Shown: positions 24,155 through 33,043, numbered from the stretch's first letter. The stretch is DNA of 64,000 nucleotides from Balneolaceae bacterium (GCA_020832415.1 JAFIES010000048.1:1-64000); one strand, 5' to 3'. Notes: a model not told the origin generated them from the letters alone. A program made the numbers and translations.

Positions 24155-26014
24155 ATGGCAAATAATTACCGGGCACTTACCCGCACATACCGGCCCCAAA
24201 CCTTTGAAGATGTTGTATCGCAGGAACACGTGAGCAGCACTTTGAAGAATGCCATCAAGCAAAACCGACTTTCGCACGCCTACATGTTTTGCGGCCCGCG
24301 TGGCGTTGGAAAAACAACCATGGCAAGAGTGCTTGCGCGCGCCATCAACAATATTGATGACACGGTTGACGGTGAATCGCTCAGCCAGACTCTCAATGTT
24401 GTAGAGATTGATGCAGCATCGAACAATAAAGTTGAGGATGTTCATCATCTGCGCGAAATTGTGCGCGTTCCTCCACAAAGCGGCCGCTACAAAATTTTTA
24501 TTATTGATGAGGTTCATATGCTCAGTAAGCAGGCATTTAATGCCTTGCTGAAAACACTTGAAGAACCGCCGCCACATGCGATCTTTATTTTTGCCACAAC
24601 GGAACCGCATAAGGTTCTGCCAACTATTTTGTCGCGGGTTCAGCGATTCGATTTTAAGCGTATCAGTGTTGATGAGATTACATCACGCTTGCGGGAAATT
24701 TGCGGGAAAGAGGGAATTACCATCGATGAAGAGTCGCTGCATACAATTGCACGAAAAGCAGATGGTGCCTTAAGGGATGCCCTCGGGTTGATGGATCAGG
24801 CCATTGCTTTCTGTGGAATGAACATTCAATACAGCGAACTAACCCAGGCACTGAACGTGGTGGGTAATGAAGAGCTCTTCGAATTTACCAAGGCTGTAGC
24901 CAATCGCGACTCAAAATCAGGCCTTTTGTTGATTGACAGGCTCCTGAAAGAGGGAATTGATATTCAGGAGTTCCTGGTTTCTCTCACACTGCATATTCGT
25001 AATCTCTATGTTGCTCTGCAGGCAGATAATATGCATCTGGTTGAGGCTACCGATGAGACAAGGCAGCGATATAAAGATATTGCCGGCCACTTTTCGGAGG
25101 ATGACCTGATGAGAATGCTTCACCTGGTGAGCGAGGCCCAGCTAAATATGCGTGAAGTGCAGCAGCCACGGGTCTATTTTGAAATCCTGATGCTGAAGCT
25201 GGTTCACATGAGCCGGGTAAAGCAGCTTGGCGAGTTGCTCTCTGTGATGGATGATCTAAAAAAAAAAGGAATTGATCCGGAAGGAGTCTCCGTAACCTTT
25301 AAGGAGCGCGGGCTCATAAAAGAGAGCTTTAGGGCCACAGAACCCGGTCGAGTTTCAGGAAATGAACCTGAAGAAAAACCTGTCCCCGAGGTAAAGCAAA
25401 TATCGAACAGCGCAGCGAAAGACGTTCAGGCTGAAGAAACCCCTGTAAAACCTGTATCCGAAGAACCCAAGAACAGATCGCTCCCCAATCGTGTAGAAGA
25501 GAATACGGATGAAGATGATCTGAGTGAGCTCTTGATGGGAAAACCATTTCTCAGATCGATACATCAGCCCCACAGGTCCAATGGGAAAGCTCCTGCAGAA
25601 ACACCTGTTCAGAAAACACCCGAAGTTGAAATAAGCAGTGTAAAACTGAACGGCATTGAGGATATCGAGGAGAAGTGGGATCAGTTTCTTGATCTTGCCA
25701 ATCAGCATCTTTCTCAAACGCTTTTTATCATCATTAAAGATGTTCGGCTGAAAGATCTGAAGGGCACGGAACTGATTATTTCAGTGAACACACCGTTTGC
25801 TGTTACAGCTGTTGAAGAGCATAAAATGCAGCTCTCATCATTGATGAAACAGACCATAGGAGTACATATTCGGTTTAAATGTGTTTGCGAAAGGCAGAAA
25901 GTGAATACAGAAGAATCTCTTAGCCCTTACGATCGGTTTAAGCAGCTGCAAAAAAAGGATACACACCTGAAAACCATTGTAGAGCTATTCGGCGCTGAGC
26001 TGGAATACACATAA
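24155..26014 (+). CDS. dnaX: DNA polymerase III subunit gamma/tau (619 aa)
   Basis: Clamp-loader AAA+ ATPase. YRALTRTYRPQTFEDVVSQEHV, Walker A GPRGVGKT (47-54), Walker B IIDEVHML (116-123) and sensor 1 ATTEPHKVLPTI are all present. Domain III ends near residue 360, followed by the tau-specific linker and polymerase-binding domain. Two oddities. The four-cysteine zinc module normally between Walker A and EIDAAS is replaced by a cysteine-free segment (about 62-82). An A10 run at 25258-25267 (codons 368-371) lies just after domain III; a shift into the -1 frame ends at TGA two codons later. That predicts a gamma-like short form of about 373 aa. First gene of dnaX-ybaB-recR. Confidence 0.95.
   Translation: MANNYRALTRTYRPQTFEDVVSQEHVSSTLKNAIKQNRLSHAYMFCGPRGVGKTTMARVLARAINNIDDTVDGESLSQTLNVVEIDAASNNKVEDVHHLREIVRVPPQSGRYKIFIIDEVHMLSKQAFNALLKTLEEPPPHAIFIFATTEPHKVLPTILSRVQRFDFKRISVDEITSRLREICGKEGITIDEESLHTIARKADGALRDALGLMDQAIAFCGMNIQYSELTQALNVVGNEELFEFTKAVANRDSKSGLLLIDRLLKEGIDIQEFLVSLTLHIRNLYVALQADNMHLVEATDETRQRYKDIAGHFSEDDLMRMLHLVSEAQLNMREVQQPRVYFEILMLKLVHMSRVKQLGELLSVMDDLKKKGIDPEGVSVTFKERGLIKESFRATEPGRVSGNEPEEKPVPEVKQISNSAAKDVQAEETPVKPVSEEPKNRSLPNRVEENTDEDDLSELLMGKPFLRSIHQPHRSNGKAPAETPVQKTPEVEISSVKLNGIEDIEEKWDQFLDLANQHLSQTLFIIIKDVRLKDLKGTELIISVNTPFAVTAVEEHKMQLSSLMKQTIGVHIRFKCVCERQKVNTEESLSPYDRFKQLQKKDTHLKTIVELFGAELEYT
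25258..25267 (+). promoter_or_regulatory. A10 slippery run, candidate programmed frameshift in dnaX
   Basis: The zero frame reads CTA-AAA-AAA-AAA-GGA (Leu-Lys-Lys-Lys-Gly). A -1 shift or an extra A in the mRNA gives AAA-AGG-AAT-TGA, stopping at about residue 373. Loss of one A gives a stop nine codons on (TCT-CCG-TAA). The position, just after the clamp-loader domain III, matches where E. coli and Thermus make gamma. The mechanism (RNA polymerase or ribosome slippage) is inferred. Confidence 0.6.
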
Positions 26015-26103
26015 GCTATTTGAAGAAACCGGAATCTGCAATAAGATGAATTTTTGTCTGTTTGATTCCGTTCTAACATTAAATCACAAAATTATACAGA
26101 GAT

Positions 26104-26451
26104 ATGAATCAATTTAATATGGCAGACATGTTTGGTAAAATTTCAGACATGCAGGCTAAAATGAAGGAAGTACAAGATCGCCTTTCAGAAGTAGTGGTAG
26201 AAGCTGAAGCGGGTGGCGGAATGGTAAAAGTTAAGGCCAACGGAAAGCGTGAGATTTTAAGCGTTGAACTGGATAAAGATGTTGTTGACCCTGAGGACAA
26301 GGAGATGATTGAAGATCTCGTAGTTGCAGGAGTAAACAGGGCACTTGTGAAAGCCGAGGAAGCCGCTAAAGAGAAAATGCAGGAAGTATACAAAGATATA
26401 CTGCCCGGTGGCGGATTACCCGGAATGGATATGAGTAAATTCGGCCTCTGA
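26104..26451 (+). CDS. ybaB: YbaB/EbfC family nucleoid-associated protein (115 aa)
   Basis: This small DNA-binding protein has the family pattern: a helical start with MADMFGKISDMQAKMKEVQDRL, the strand EAEAGGGMVKVKANGKREILSVELD, the segment VVDPEDKEMIEDLVVAGVNRAL, and a glycine/methionine-rich tail (LPGGGLPGMDMSKF). Members form dimers that bind DNA and sit between dnaX and recR in very many genomes, as here. It is 89 bp after dnaX and 73 bp before recR, consistent with one transcript. Confidence 0.95.
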   Translation: MNQFNMADMFGKISDMQAKMKEVQDRLSEVVVEAEAGGGMVKVKANGKREILSVELDKDVVDPEDKEMIEDLVVAGVNRALVKAEEAAKEKMQEVYKDILPGGGLPGMDMSKFGL

Positions 26452-26524
26452 ACTGCACAGATTTTGATGTTTCAGGTCACCTCTTACAGGCTTGTAAATC
26501 ATCCAAAACATTAATGATTGTTTC

Positions 26525-27130
26525 ATGCAAATAACCTCAGAAGCTCTTGAACGGGCTATCGAAGAGCTTGCCAAATTGCCCGGTACGGGCCGAAAATCAG
26601 CACAGCGAATTGCAATTCATCTGCTCAAACAAACCGAAGAGAATGTTTTTAAACTGGCCGAAGCACTAATTCAGCTCAAGAAATCGGTGCAGAGATGTAC
26701 AGTTTGCGGAACCATAACAGATTCCAATCCCTGTTCCATTTGCAGCAACCCCAAGAGAAATAATGGCGTAATCTGTGTTGTGGAAGAGTTTCAGGATGTG
26801 TTTATCATTGAAAAAACCAATGAATTTCGCGGACGATACCACGTTCTGGGAGGCACAATTTCTCCCCTTGAAAATATTGGGCCCGATAACATTCGGATCA
26901 AAGAGTTGCTCCAGCGAGCCGGCAGCACCGAAGAGAAAGTGACGGAGGTAATTCTGGCCCTCAATCCCGATGCAGAAGGCGAAGCCACATCGTATTACAT
27001 TAACAAACTTCTCCAAAATTATGAAGTTAATGTAACCCGCATTGCCTACGGCATACCGATGGGAACCGAACTGGAATACATCGACGAGGCTACCCTGAGC
27101 AGGGCATTTTTAAGCCGAACAACATTTTAA
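26525..27130 (+). CDS. recR: Recombination mediator RecR (201 aa)
   Basis: RecR works with RecO/RecF to load RecA on gapped DNA. Present are the helix-hairpin-helix LAKLPGTGRKSAQRIAIHLL (residues 15-34), the C4 zinc finger CTVCGTITDSNPCSIC (about 59-74) and a Toprim domain beginning ICVVEEFQDVFIIEKTNEFRG with YHVLGGTISPLENIGPDNI. The C-terminal Walker-B-like segment VTRIAYGIPMGTELEYIDEATL also fits. Length is standard. Third gene of dnaX-ybaB-recR; the M1 peptidase gene begins 33 bp downstream. Confidence 0.96.
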   Translation: MQITSEALERAIEELAKLPGTGRKSAQRIAIHLLKQTEENVFKLAEALIQLKKSVQRCTVCGTITDSNPCSICSNPKRNNGVICVVEEFQDVFIIEKTNEFRGRYHVLGGTISPLENIGPDNIRIKELLQRAGSTEEKVTEVILALNPDAEGEATSYYINKLLQNYEVNVTRIAYGIPMGTELEYIDEATLSRAFLSRTTF

Positions 27131-27163
27131 CATCTTCAAATCACAACCTATCTCAATTAAAAA

Positions 27164-29101
27164 GTGAACAACTATTTTTCTGCAAACCTGTCTAAAACTG
27201 TAGCTCTATTCATTTCGTCTCTGTTTTTCTGGGCGATTGCTCTGACCGATACTTCTGATGGCCAGACAAAAACCTGGCAACAGAAAGTGGAGTACGAAAT
27301 GGAGATTGATATGGATGTTGAAACCAATCAGTTTAATGGCTATCAAAAGCTTACATATCATAATAACTCGCCCGATACACTGAACAGGGTTTTCTATCAT
27401 CTCTTTTTCAATGCGTTTCAACCCAACAGCATGATGGATAAACGCTCGAGAACCATTGCCGATCCCGACAGAAGAGTTCGCGACAGAATTTACCATTATG
27501 ATGAAACCGAGATTGGTTACCAGAAAGTGAGTCGTATGACTCAAAACGGTCACGATATCGAGTACACCATCAAAGGAACCATTATGGAAGTACATCTGCA
27601 TGAACCCATTCTGCCGGGTGAAACCGTGGTTTTTGAGATGGAGTTCGATGCACAGGTTCCGTTACAAACCCGCCGGTCGGGCAGGGACAATGCAGAAGGT
27701 ATTCGTTTATCGATGGCGCAGTGGTATCCCAAAATTGCAGCGTATGATAAACGTGGCTGGTACCCTGAACCCTACATTGGCCGCGAATTTTACGCACCGT
27801 TCGGTACATTTGACGTAACCATACATATCGACAGAAACTATGTGGTGGCGGCAGGTTCCATTCTGCAAAACCCGGAAGAAGTTGGGTTTGGCTATACTGA
27901 TGAAGCTGATGTGACTAAGCCTGAAGGTGAAAAACTGACCTGGCATTTTCGCTCGGAGAATGTACACGATTTTATGTGGGCTGCCGATCCTGATTACACA
28001 CATACAACCGCTAAGGTGCCCGGTGGACCGTTACTCAGGTTTTTCTATCAAACCGACCCAGTAGCAGAAAATGCCCCGGAAGATCAGCAGGAGAGACTGC
28101 TTGCCAACTGGGAAGCTCTACCCGAATATACGATTAAGGCTTTTGAGTATATGAATGAGCGATACGGAATCTATCCGTATGAGGAGTACATTGTTATTCA
28201 GGGCGGTGATGGAGGTATGGAGTACACTATGGGAACGCTCATCACGGGAAACCGAACGCTTCAAAGTCTGGTGGGAGTAACCGTACACGAGCTGGTTCAT
28301 GCCTGGTACGAAGGGGTAATTGCTAATAACGAAATTTACGATCAGTGGATAGACGAAGGATTTACTGTTTATGCCACAGCATTTATTATGAACGAGCTGT
28401 TTAATGATGGCGAGGGAGACCCGATGCAGAGTCGGTATGATGGGTATTTCAGAGTAGTGGAGGCCGGCCTTGAGGAACCAATGCATCTGCATGCAGACCA
28501 TTATGTTACCAATACGGCGTATGGAGTTGCTTCTTACGGCAAAGGGGCAATTTTTCTGCATCAGCTTGGATATGTTATCGGGGAGGATGTACTTCAGCGA
28601 ACATTGAAACGATTTTTTGATGAGTGGAAATTTCGGCATCCTGACGGATATGACTTTATACGGATTGCTGAAAGGGAGAGTGGAATCCAGCTGCGATGGT
28701 ATTACGAATATTGGATCAACACCACAAAAACCATCGATTATGCTGTAGCAGAAGTTGTTTCTGCCGATGAATCAACAAATGTTACGCTTGAACGAATAGG
28801 CCTGATGCCTATGCCCCTGGATGTGGAGGTTGAGTTTGCCAATGGTGAGATAGTTCACCACTACATACCCATGAGAATAATGTGGGGAGAGAAAGAGAAT
28901 GAACTGTCTGATATCACACGTTACACTGAAGAAGACTGGCCATGGGTATTCCCTGAATATCAATTTTCAATAAAAGCCCCAAAAGATGAGATTGTACGGA
29001 TTGAAATTGATCCATCTTTGAGAATGGCAGATATTGACCGAAGTAATAACATCTGGGTACCGGCAACACCAGATGCAGAGAGCGATTACGAAACTGAATA
29101 A
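27164..29101 (+). CDS. M1-family zinc metallopeptidase, exported (645 aa)
   Basis: GTG 27164 starts a signal-peptide-like segment (MNNYFSANLSKTVALF...DGQ); no ATG is better placed. The gluzincin site is complete: HELVH at 375-379 and the third ligand Glu398 in WIDEGF, the HExxH-X18-E pattern of M1 aminopeptidases. The upstream exopeptidase loop reads GGMEYT where many members have GAMEN, so N-terminal amine recognition may differ. An N-terminal beta-saddle domain (about 40-260) and a reduced C-terminal part complete it; the ERAP-like helical domain is short. Expected role: periplasmic peptide trimming. It lies close behind recR and ahead of the malic enzyme gene on the same strand. Confidence 0.9.
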   Translation: MNNYFSANLSKTVALFISSLFFWAIALTDTSDGQTKTWQQKVEYEMEIDMDVETNQFNGYQKLTYHNNSPDTLNRVFYHLFFNAFQPNSMMDKRSRTIADPDRRVRDRIYHYDETEIGYQKVSRMTQNGHDIEYTIKGTIMEVHLHEPILPGETVVFEMEFDAQVPLQTRRSGRDNAEGIRLSMAQWYPKIAAYDKRGWYPEPYIGREFYAPFGTFDVTIHIDRNYVVAAGSILQNPEEVGFGYTDEADVTKPEGEKLTWHFRSENVHDFMWAADPDYTHTTAKVPGGPLLRFFYQTDPVAENAPEDQQERLLANWEALPEYTIKAFEYMNERYGIYPYEEYIVIQGGDGGMEYTMGTLITGNRTLQSLVGVTVHELVHAWYEGVIANNEIYDQWIDEGFTVYATAFIMNELFNDGEGDPMQSRYDGYFRVVEAGLEEPMHLHADHYVTNTAYGVASYGKGAIFLHQLGYVIGEDVLQRTLKRFFDEWKFRHPDGYDFIRIAERESGIQLRWYYEYWINTTKTIDYAVAEVVSADESTNVTLERIGLMPMPLDVEVEFANGEIVHHYIPMRIMWGEKENELSDITRYTEEDWPWVFPEYQFSIKAPKDEIVRIEIDPSLRMADIDRSNNIWVPATPDAESDYETE

Positions 29102-29124
29102 CTGACACTAAATATCTTACTGGA

Positions 29125-30294
29125 ATGCCTTCAGAAGCTTCACACGATTTTGGGAAAAAAGCCACAGAGGCTCATAAAAAGTATGGCGGAAAAGTTGCCA
29201 TACAATCAAAAATGCCTCTCGAAACGGTTGAAGATCTCAGTATAGCCTATACGCCGGGAGTTGCACAACCCTGTATAGAAATTTCTGAGAACCGAAACCT
29301 TGTTTACGATTACACATCAAAGAAAAACACCGTTGCTGTGGTCAGTGATGGTTCAGCAGTTCTCGGGCTCGGCAACATCGGGGCGGAAGCCTCCCTGCCG
29401 GTGATGGAAGGAAAAGCTGTTCTCTTTAAAAAGTTTGCTGATGTGGATGCAATACCCATTATTCTGGATACACAGGACACCGAAGAGATTATTACGGCTG
29501 TAAAGATGATCGCACCTACTTTTGGAGGTATAAATCTTGAGGATATTTCTGCTCCCCGCTGTTTTGAAATAGAACGCAGGCTGAAAGAGATTCTCGATAT
29601 TCCCGTAATGCACGATGATCAGCACGGTACAGCGGTGGTTACTCTTGCCGGTTTGATGAATGCAATGAAAGTTACAGGTAAAAATTTTGAGAATATCCGG
29701 GTAGTTGTTAACGGTGCAGGTGCGGCAGGTAAAGCGATCATCATGCTGCTTCGCGAGGTTGGTGTTCGCGATATTGTGATGTGCGACAGCCGCGGAATCA
29801 TTTTCAGAGACCGGGGTGATCTCACACAGGTGAAAGAGGAGCTGGCAGCCATCACAAATGAGAAACAGATAGAGGGCAAACTCGCAGATGCCGTTAAAGG
29901 CGCGGATGTTTTTATCGGTGTATCCGTACCGGGTGTTTTGACTTCTGCAATGGTGAAGACGATGAATGTTGACTCCATTATATTTGCGATGTCGAACCCC
30001 ACACCGGAAATCATGCCGGCAGAAGCTGTTCAGGCCGGAGCGAAAATTATAGCCACCGGGCGGTCGGACTTTGCCAACCAGATCAACAATGTTCTTGCCT
30101 TTCCCGGGATATTTCGTGGCCTGCTTGATGCCCGCGCGGCAACACTAACCAATGAGATCTACATTGCCGCTGCACAAGCCATTGCCGGTTGTGTGGAAAA
30201 TCCATCCGAGGATAAGATCATACCAAGTGCGTTTGATACATCTGTTGCCCCTGCAGTGGCGCAGGCTGTAAGAGAGTGCTGCCGGAAGATGTAA
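29125..30294 (+). CDS. Malic enzyme, short form without PTA domain (389 aa)
   Basis: This enzyme decarboxylates malate to pyruvate with NAD(P). Motifs: YTPGVAQPCIEI (malic N-terminal domain), SDGSAVLGLGNIGAEASLPVMEGKA, the metal-binding loop GGINLEDISAPRCFEIE, MHDDQHGTA, and Rossmann VVNGAGAAGKAIIMLL (about 193-208). It stops at about 390 aa, whereas MaeB-type enzymes of Gram-negatives carry a further phosphotransacetylase-like domain; this is the short type. Cofactor preference is not assignable by eye. It ends 4 bp from the convergent proline dehydrogenase gene. PPDK at 39917 could continue pyruvate to PEP. Confidence 0.92.
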   Translation: MPSEASHDFGKKATEAHKKYGGKVAIQSKMPLETVEDLSIAYTPGVAQPCIEISENRNLVYDYTSKKNTVAVVSDGSAVLGLGNIGAEASLPVMEGKAVLFKKFADVDAIPIILDTQDTEEIITAVKMIAPTFGGINLEDISAPRCFEIERRLKEILDIPVMHDDQHGTAVVTLAGLMNAMKVTGKNFENIRVVVNGAGAAGKAIIMLLREVGVRDIVMCDSRGIIFRDRGDLTQVKEELAAITNEKQIEGKLADAVKGADVFIGVSVPGVLTSAMVKTMNVDSIIFAMSNPTPEIMPAEAVQAGAKIIATGRSDFANQINNVLAFPGIFRGLLDARAATLTNEIYIAAAQAIAGCVENPSEDKIIPSAFDTSVAPAVAQAVRECCRKM

Positions 30295-30298
30295 TAAT

Positions 30299-31150
30299 CT
30301 ACTTTTTAAACATTGTTGACAGTACGAAGAAGATATTCTCTTTTCGCTCCATCAGCCGGCGCTTAAAATATGGAAACCACATGGTGCCATAAGGCACATA
30401 AACCCGCGCTTGATATCCATCTTTCACCAGCTGCTCCATTGTCTCTTCGCGCAGACCGTAAAGCATCTGGAATTCGAACCTCTCTTTACCGATTTTCTTC
30501 TCTTCGGTGTAGGTTTTTATCCAGTCGATTAGTTCATCATCGTGCGTGGCAATTCGGGGGAAAGCTGTTTTCTCGAGCAGAACCTTTGCATACGACTTGA
30601 ATGCTTCCCTGATTTCGGGCATTGATTGAATGGCAATATTTCCGGGCTCTTTATACGCCCCTTTACAAAGGCGAACGTCTGCGCCAAGTTCAGCAAGATC
30701 TTCAATGTCTTTTGCGGTGCGATGCAGATATGCCTGGATTACAATACCAACATGTTTGCCATACTTCTCAAAAGCATCTTTAAAGATATCGATGGTGCTT
30801 TGGGTGTAATCCGAAGCCTCCATATCTATTCTTACAAAAGAGTCGAGCTCACGTGCTTTGTCGAGAAGTTTGTAGAGATTTTTTTTGCAGTACTCTTCAT
30901 CTATATCAAGCCCCATCATGGTAAGTTTGATGGAGATGGTGCTGGTTAGCGCAGCCGCTTTAATATTTTCGAGCAGCTGGATGTAGATCTCTACAGTTTC
31001 ATCAGCTGTGGTTTTCTCTTTTACGTTCTCCCCAAGAAGATCGAGTGTTACACGGATATTTTTGGCATTGATGGCTTTAATTTTTGGCACGGTCTCTTCA
31101 AAAGTCTCCGCAGCCACAAAGCGTCTGGCCAGTGCAAATGGTAGTTTCAT
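30299..31150 (-). CDS. putA-like/prodh: Proline dehydrogenase (283 aa)
   Basis: This FAD enzyme oxidises proline to pyrroline-5-carboxylate at the inner membrane face. It is a monofunctional TIM-barrel form. Visible are VTLDLLGENVK near the start, ISIKLTMMGLDID (barrel strand with conserved Lys), FVRIDMEASDYTQSTID, VQAYLHRTAKDI-like IVIQAYLHRT, VRLCKGAYKEP, IATHDDELI, FEFQMLYGLR and the substrate-binding end YFKRRLMERKEN. ATG 31150 is chosen; a TTG three codons upstream is less likely. The P5C dehydrogenase partner is not in this window. Confidence 0.92.
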   Translation of the reverse strand: MKLPFALARRFVAAETFEETVPKIKAINAKNIRVTLDLLGENVKEKTTADETVEIYIQLLENIKAAALTSTISIKLTMMGLDIDEEYCKKNLYKLLDKARELDSFVRIDMEASDYTQSTIDIFKDAFEKYGKHVGIVIQAYLHRTAKDIEDLAELGADVRLCKGAYKEPGNIAIQSMPEIREAFKSYAKVLLEKTAFPRIATHDDELIDWIKTYTEEKKIGKERFEFQMLYGLREETMEQLVKDGYQARVYVPYGTMWFPYFKRRLMERKENIFFVLSTMFKK

Positions 31151-31339
31151 AATCGGCAATTATTCGGTATTTGACAGGGCTCAATAATAGGGAACTCTGC
31201 CGATACAAACACATACGGGAAAACAAGAATTCAAAAAATTTTTTCCGTTTTGCAACTCACATAGTACAATTGCGTAGCAGAAAAATGAGAATGAATCAGT
31301 GGTTGCATTCTCTTCAATACATTTGCTCTTTAAAAAAAT

Positions 31340-32281
31340 ATGGTGGGAAGAATGATTCAAAAAGTTACACAGGCATTCACAGCGTTTATTGCACTTTTAC
31401 TATCCATTTTAAGCATCGCTGAAGCCCAGTCTCAAAATGATGCCTATAGTATCGACCGGTTTGAAACATCGGCAAGTCCCGAGGTTTCCATCAGAACGTC
31501 GGGCGGATTTATCAATGTAATTGGCCATGACGAAAATTATGTAGAAGTTCAGATGTTTGTGAGAAGAGGCAGCCAATATCTTTCGCAGAGTGATACCGAT
31601 CTGTCGGATTTTGAAATAAATATCTACGAAAGTGATGATTTTGTAACTGCACAAGCCAGGACGAACAGATCGGGGTTTTTAAGGGGCACAAACCGAATTT
31701 CAATATCATTCAAAGTATACGCGCCATATGCATCAATTATTGAGGGCCAAACCAGTGGCGGAAGTGTTACCGCAGAGCATATTTATAACAGCGTAAATTT
31801 AAGAACAAGCGGAGGGAGTATTACTGCAAAAAATCTTGAAGGTGATGTAAAACTTCAAACATCAGGTGGCTCATTAACACTAAATGAGATTTCCGGAAAT
31901 ATTCAGGCGCAAACAAGCGGTGGCAGCATACGAACCAGCTCAATTGAAGGTATTGCAGATTTGCGAACATCGGGTGGTAGTATCCGGCTGGATGATATAT
32001 CAGCAAAGTTGAGCGCAAGAACCAGTGGCGGCAGTATCAGGGGCAACTTTAGTACCTTCTACGATGATATTGATCTGCAGACAAGCGGTGGCAGTATTAC
32101 AATCGAAATTCCGGTAACAGAACATCTGGATATGTACCTGAGGGGGAACAGGGTAAACGCACAATTAAATAATTTTTCAGGTGAGGCAGAAAGAAATGTC
32201 ATCAGAGGGCGAATTGGTGATGGTGGGCCGATGGTTTCTGCAAGAACTTCAGGTGGTTCGGTTACCCTTCGATATCAATAG
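31340..32281 (+). CDS. DUF4097-family beta-strand repeat protein, secreted (313 aa)
   Basis: A signal peptide ends near AEAQ; a second ATG at 31352 gives a more compact signal and is equally possible. The mature protein has nine TSGG motifs. Five consecutive copies are spaced exactly 18 residues apart (TSGGSVTAEHIYNSVNLR and so on), one rung of a right-handed beta-helix each, and the Thr-Ser-Gly-Gly turns would stack into a ladder. Adhesin or polymer-binding roles are conceivable, but no function is known. A terminator follows at 32306, so it is separate from the oxidase operon. Confidence 0.85.
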   Translation: MVGRMIQKVTQAFTAFIALLLSILSIAEAQSQNDAYSIDRFETSASPEVSIRTSGGFINVIGHDENYVEVQMFVRRGSQYLSQSDTDLSDFEINIYESDDFVTAQARTNRSGFLRGTNRISISFKVYAPYASIIEGQTSGGSVTAEHIYNSVNLRTSGGSITAKNLEGDVKLQTSGGSLTLNEISGNIQAQTSGGSIRTSSIEGIADLRTSGGSIRLDDISAKLSARTSGGSIRGNFSTFYDDIDLQTSGGSITIEIPVTEHLDMYLRGNRVNAQLNNFSGEAERNVIRGRIGDGGPMVSARTSGGSVTLRYQ

Positions 32282-32305
32282 TTTAGCTTAGTTTTTTTAT
32301 GCGAT

Positions 32306-32340
32306 AAGTGCACATCCAAAGGGTGTTGCACTTTTTTTTA
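32306..32340 (+). terminator. Rho-independent terminator after the DUF4097 gene
   Basis: AAGTGCACATCC and GGGTGTTGCACTT form an imperfect stem around AAA, followed by a run of T residues (32332-32339). It lies 25 bp after the stop codon and about 90 bp before the oxidase operon. Confidence 0.75.
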
Positions 32341-32427
32341 TTTTGGATAGACTTGTCTTTTTACTTTCTTATAGAGAATGCGTTAAATTCGCGAGGTTAA
32401 CAAAAATAAAAACTAAGAGGTAGCAGG

Positions 32428-32562
32428 ATGGGGAATAACGAATCCAATGGAGAAGTTGAAGAGTTTCGGCCAAAAGGTGCAATTGCATTCTTTATAGTGT
32501 TGATTCTGTTTTTTGCAGTAGTATGGTTTGCACTTTACTTTGAACTATTAAGCAGGGGGTAA
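32428..32562 (+). CDS. cbaD: ba3-type cytochrome c oxidase subunit IIa (44 aa)
   Basis: This tiny gene is easily missed. ATG 32428 encodes MGNNESNGEVEEFRPKGAIA, then one membrane helix (FFIVLILFFAVVWFALYFEL) and a short RG end. A single-helix subunit IIa of 34-45 residues directly ahead of subunit II is the arrangement of the Thermus ba3 oxidase (cbaD-cbaB-cbaA). A hydrophilic start, one helix and the 4-bp gap to subunit II all match. In Thermus the helix replaces the first helix of subunit II in the complex. A plausible ribosome-binding site (AAGAGG) lies 7-12 bases upstream. Confidence 0.82.
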   Translation: MGNNESNGEVEEFRPKGAIAFFIVLILFFAVVWFALYFELLSRG

Positions 32563-32566
32563 TGCA

Positions 32567-33043
32567 ATGGATAATTCAGAAAAACTTGCTTTAGGATTGA
32601 GTGGATTGCTGCTGGTACTTTTTTTCGGGGCAATTATGTATGCAGCCGTAGCTAAAGATATCGACGTGCCAACGTGTATAACAGATATGGATCCATTTGT
32701 TACAGACACACTGTTTCAAACAGGCCCTGATTCATACGAACTGCAAATGGTTGCAAGGATGTGGGCATTTCAGCCAAGTACGGTTCGGCTGCCGGTGGGA
32801 TCAACTGTGGATCTCTATGTAACATCACAGGATATTATTCACGGCTTTAAAGTTGAAAAACACAATGTAAATTTGATGGCTATACCCGGTGCCATTAATT
32901 ATATGCGTGTAACTTTTAATGAGCCGGGTGAATATATGTACGCATGCCATGAATTTTGCGGTGCTGCACACCATACCATGGCCGGACGCTTTATCATCGA
33001 AGAGCGTTTAGATGAACCTGAAGTGGATGGAGGTGCTCTGTAA
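32567..33043 (+). CDS. cbaB: ba3-type cytochrome c oxidase subunit II (158 aa)
   Basis: The electron-entry subunit carries the binuclear CuA centre. One N-terminal membrane helix (about 9-28) is followed by a periplasmic cupredoxin domain. CuA ligands are all visible: His92 (DIIHGF), Cys127, Glu129 and Cys131 (CHEFC), His135 and Met138 (HHTM). The length (158 aa) is that of short B-family subunits with a single helix, as in Thermus ba3 (about 168 aa), and not the 250-300 aa of aa3 enzymes. Start ATG 32567 is 4 bp after the subunit IIa stop and its GGGGG Shine-Dalgarno lies inside that gene. It overlaps subunit I in TAATG. Confidence 0.95.
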   Translation: MDNSEKLALGLSGLLLVLFFGAIMYAAVAKDIDVPTCITDMDPFVTDTLFQTGPDSYELQMVARMWAFQPSTVRLPVGSTVDLYVTSQDIIHGFKVEKHNVNLMAIPGAINYMRVTFNEPGEYMYACHEFCGAAHHTMAGRFIIEERLDEPEVDGGAL

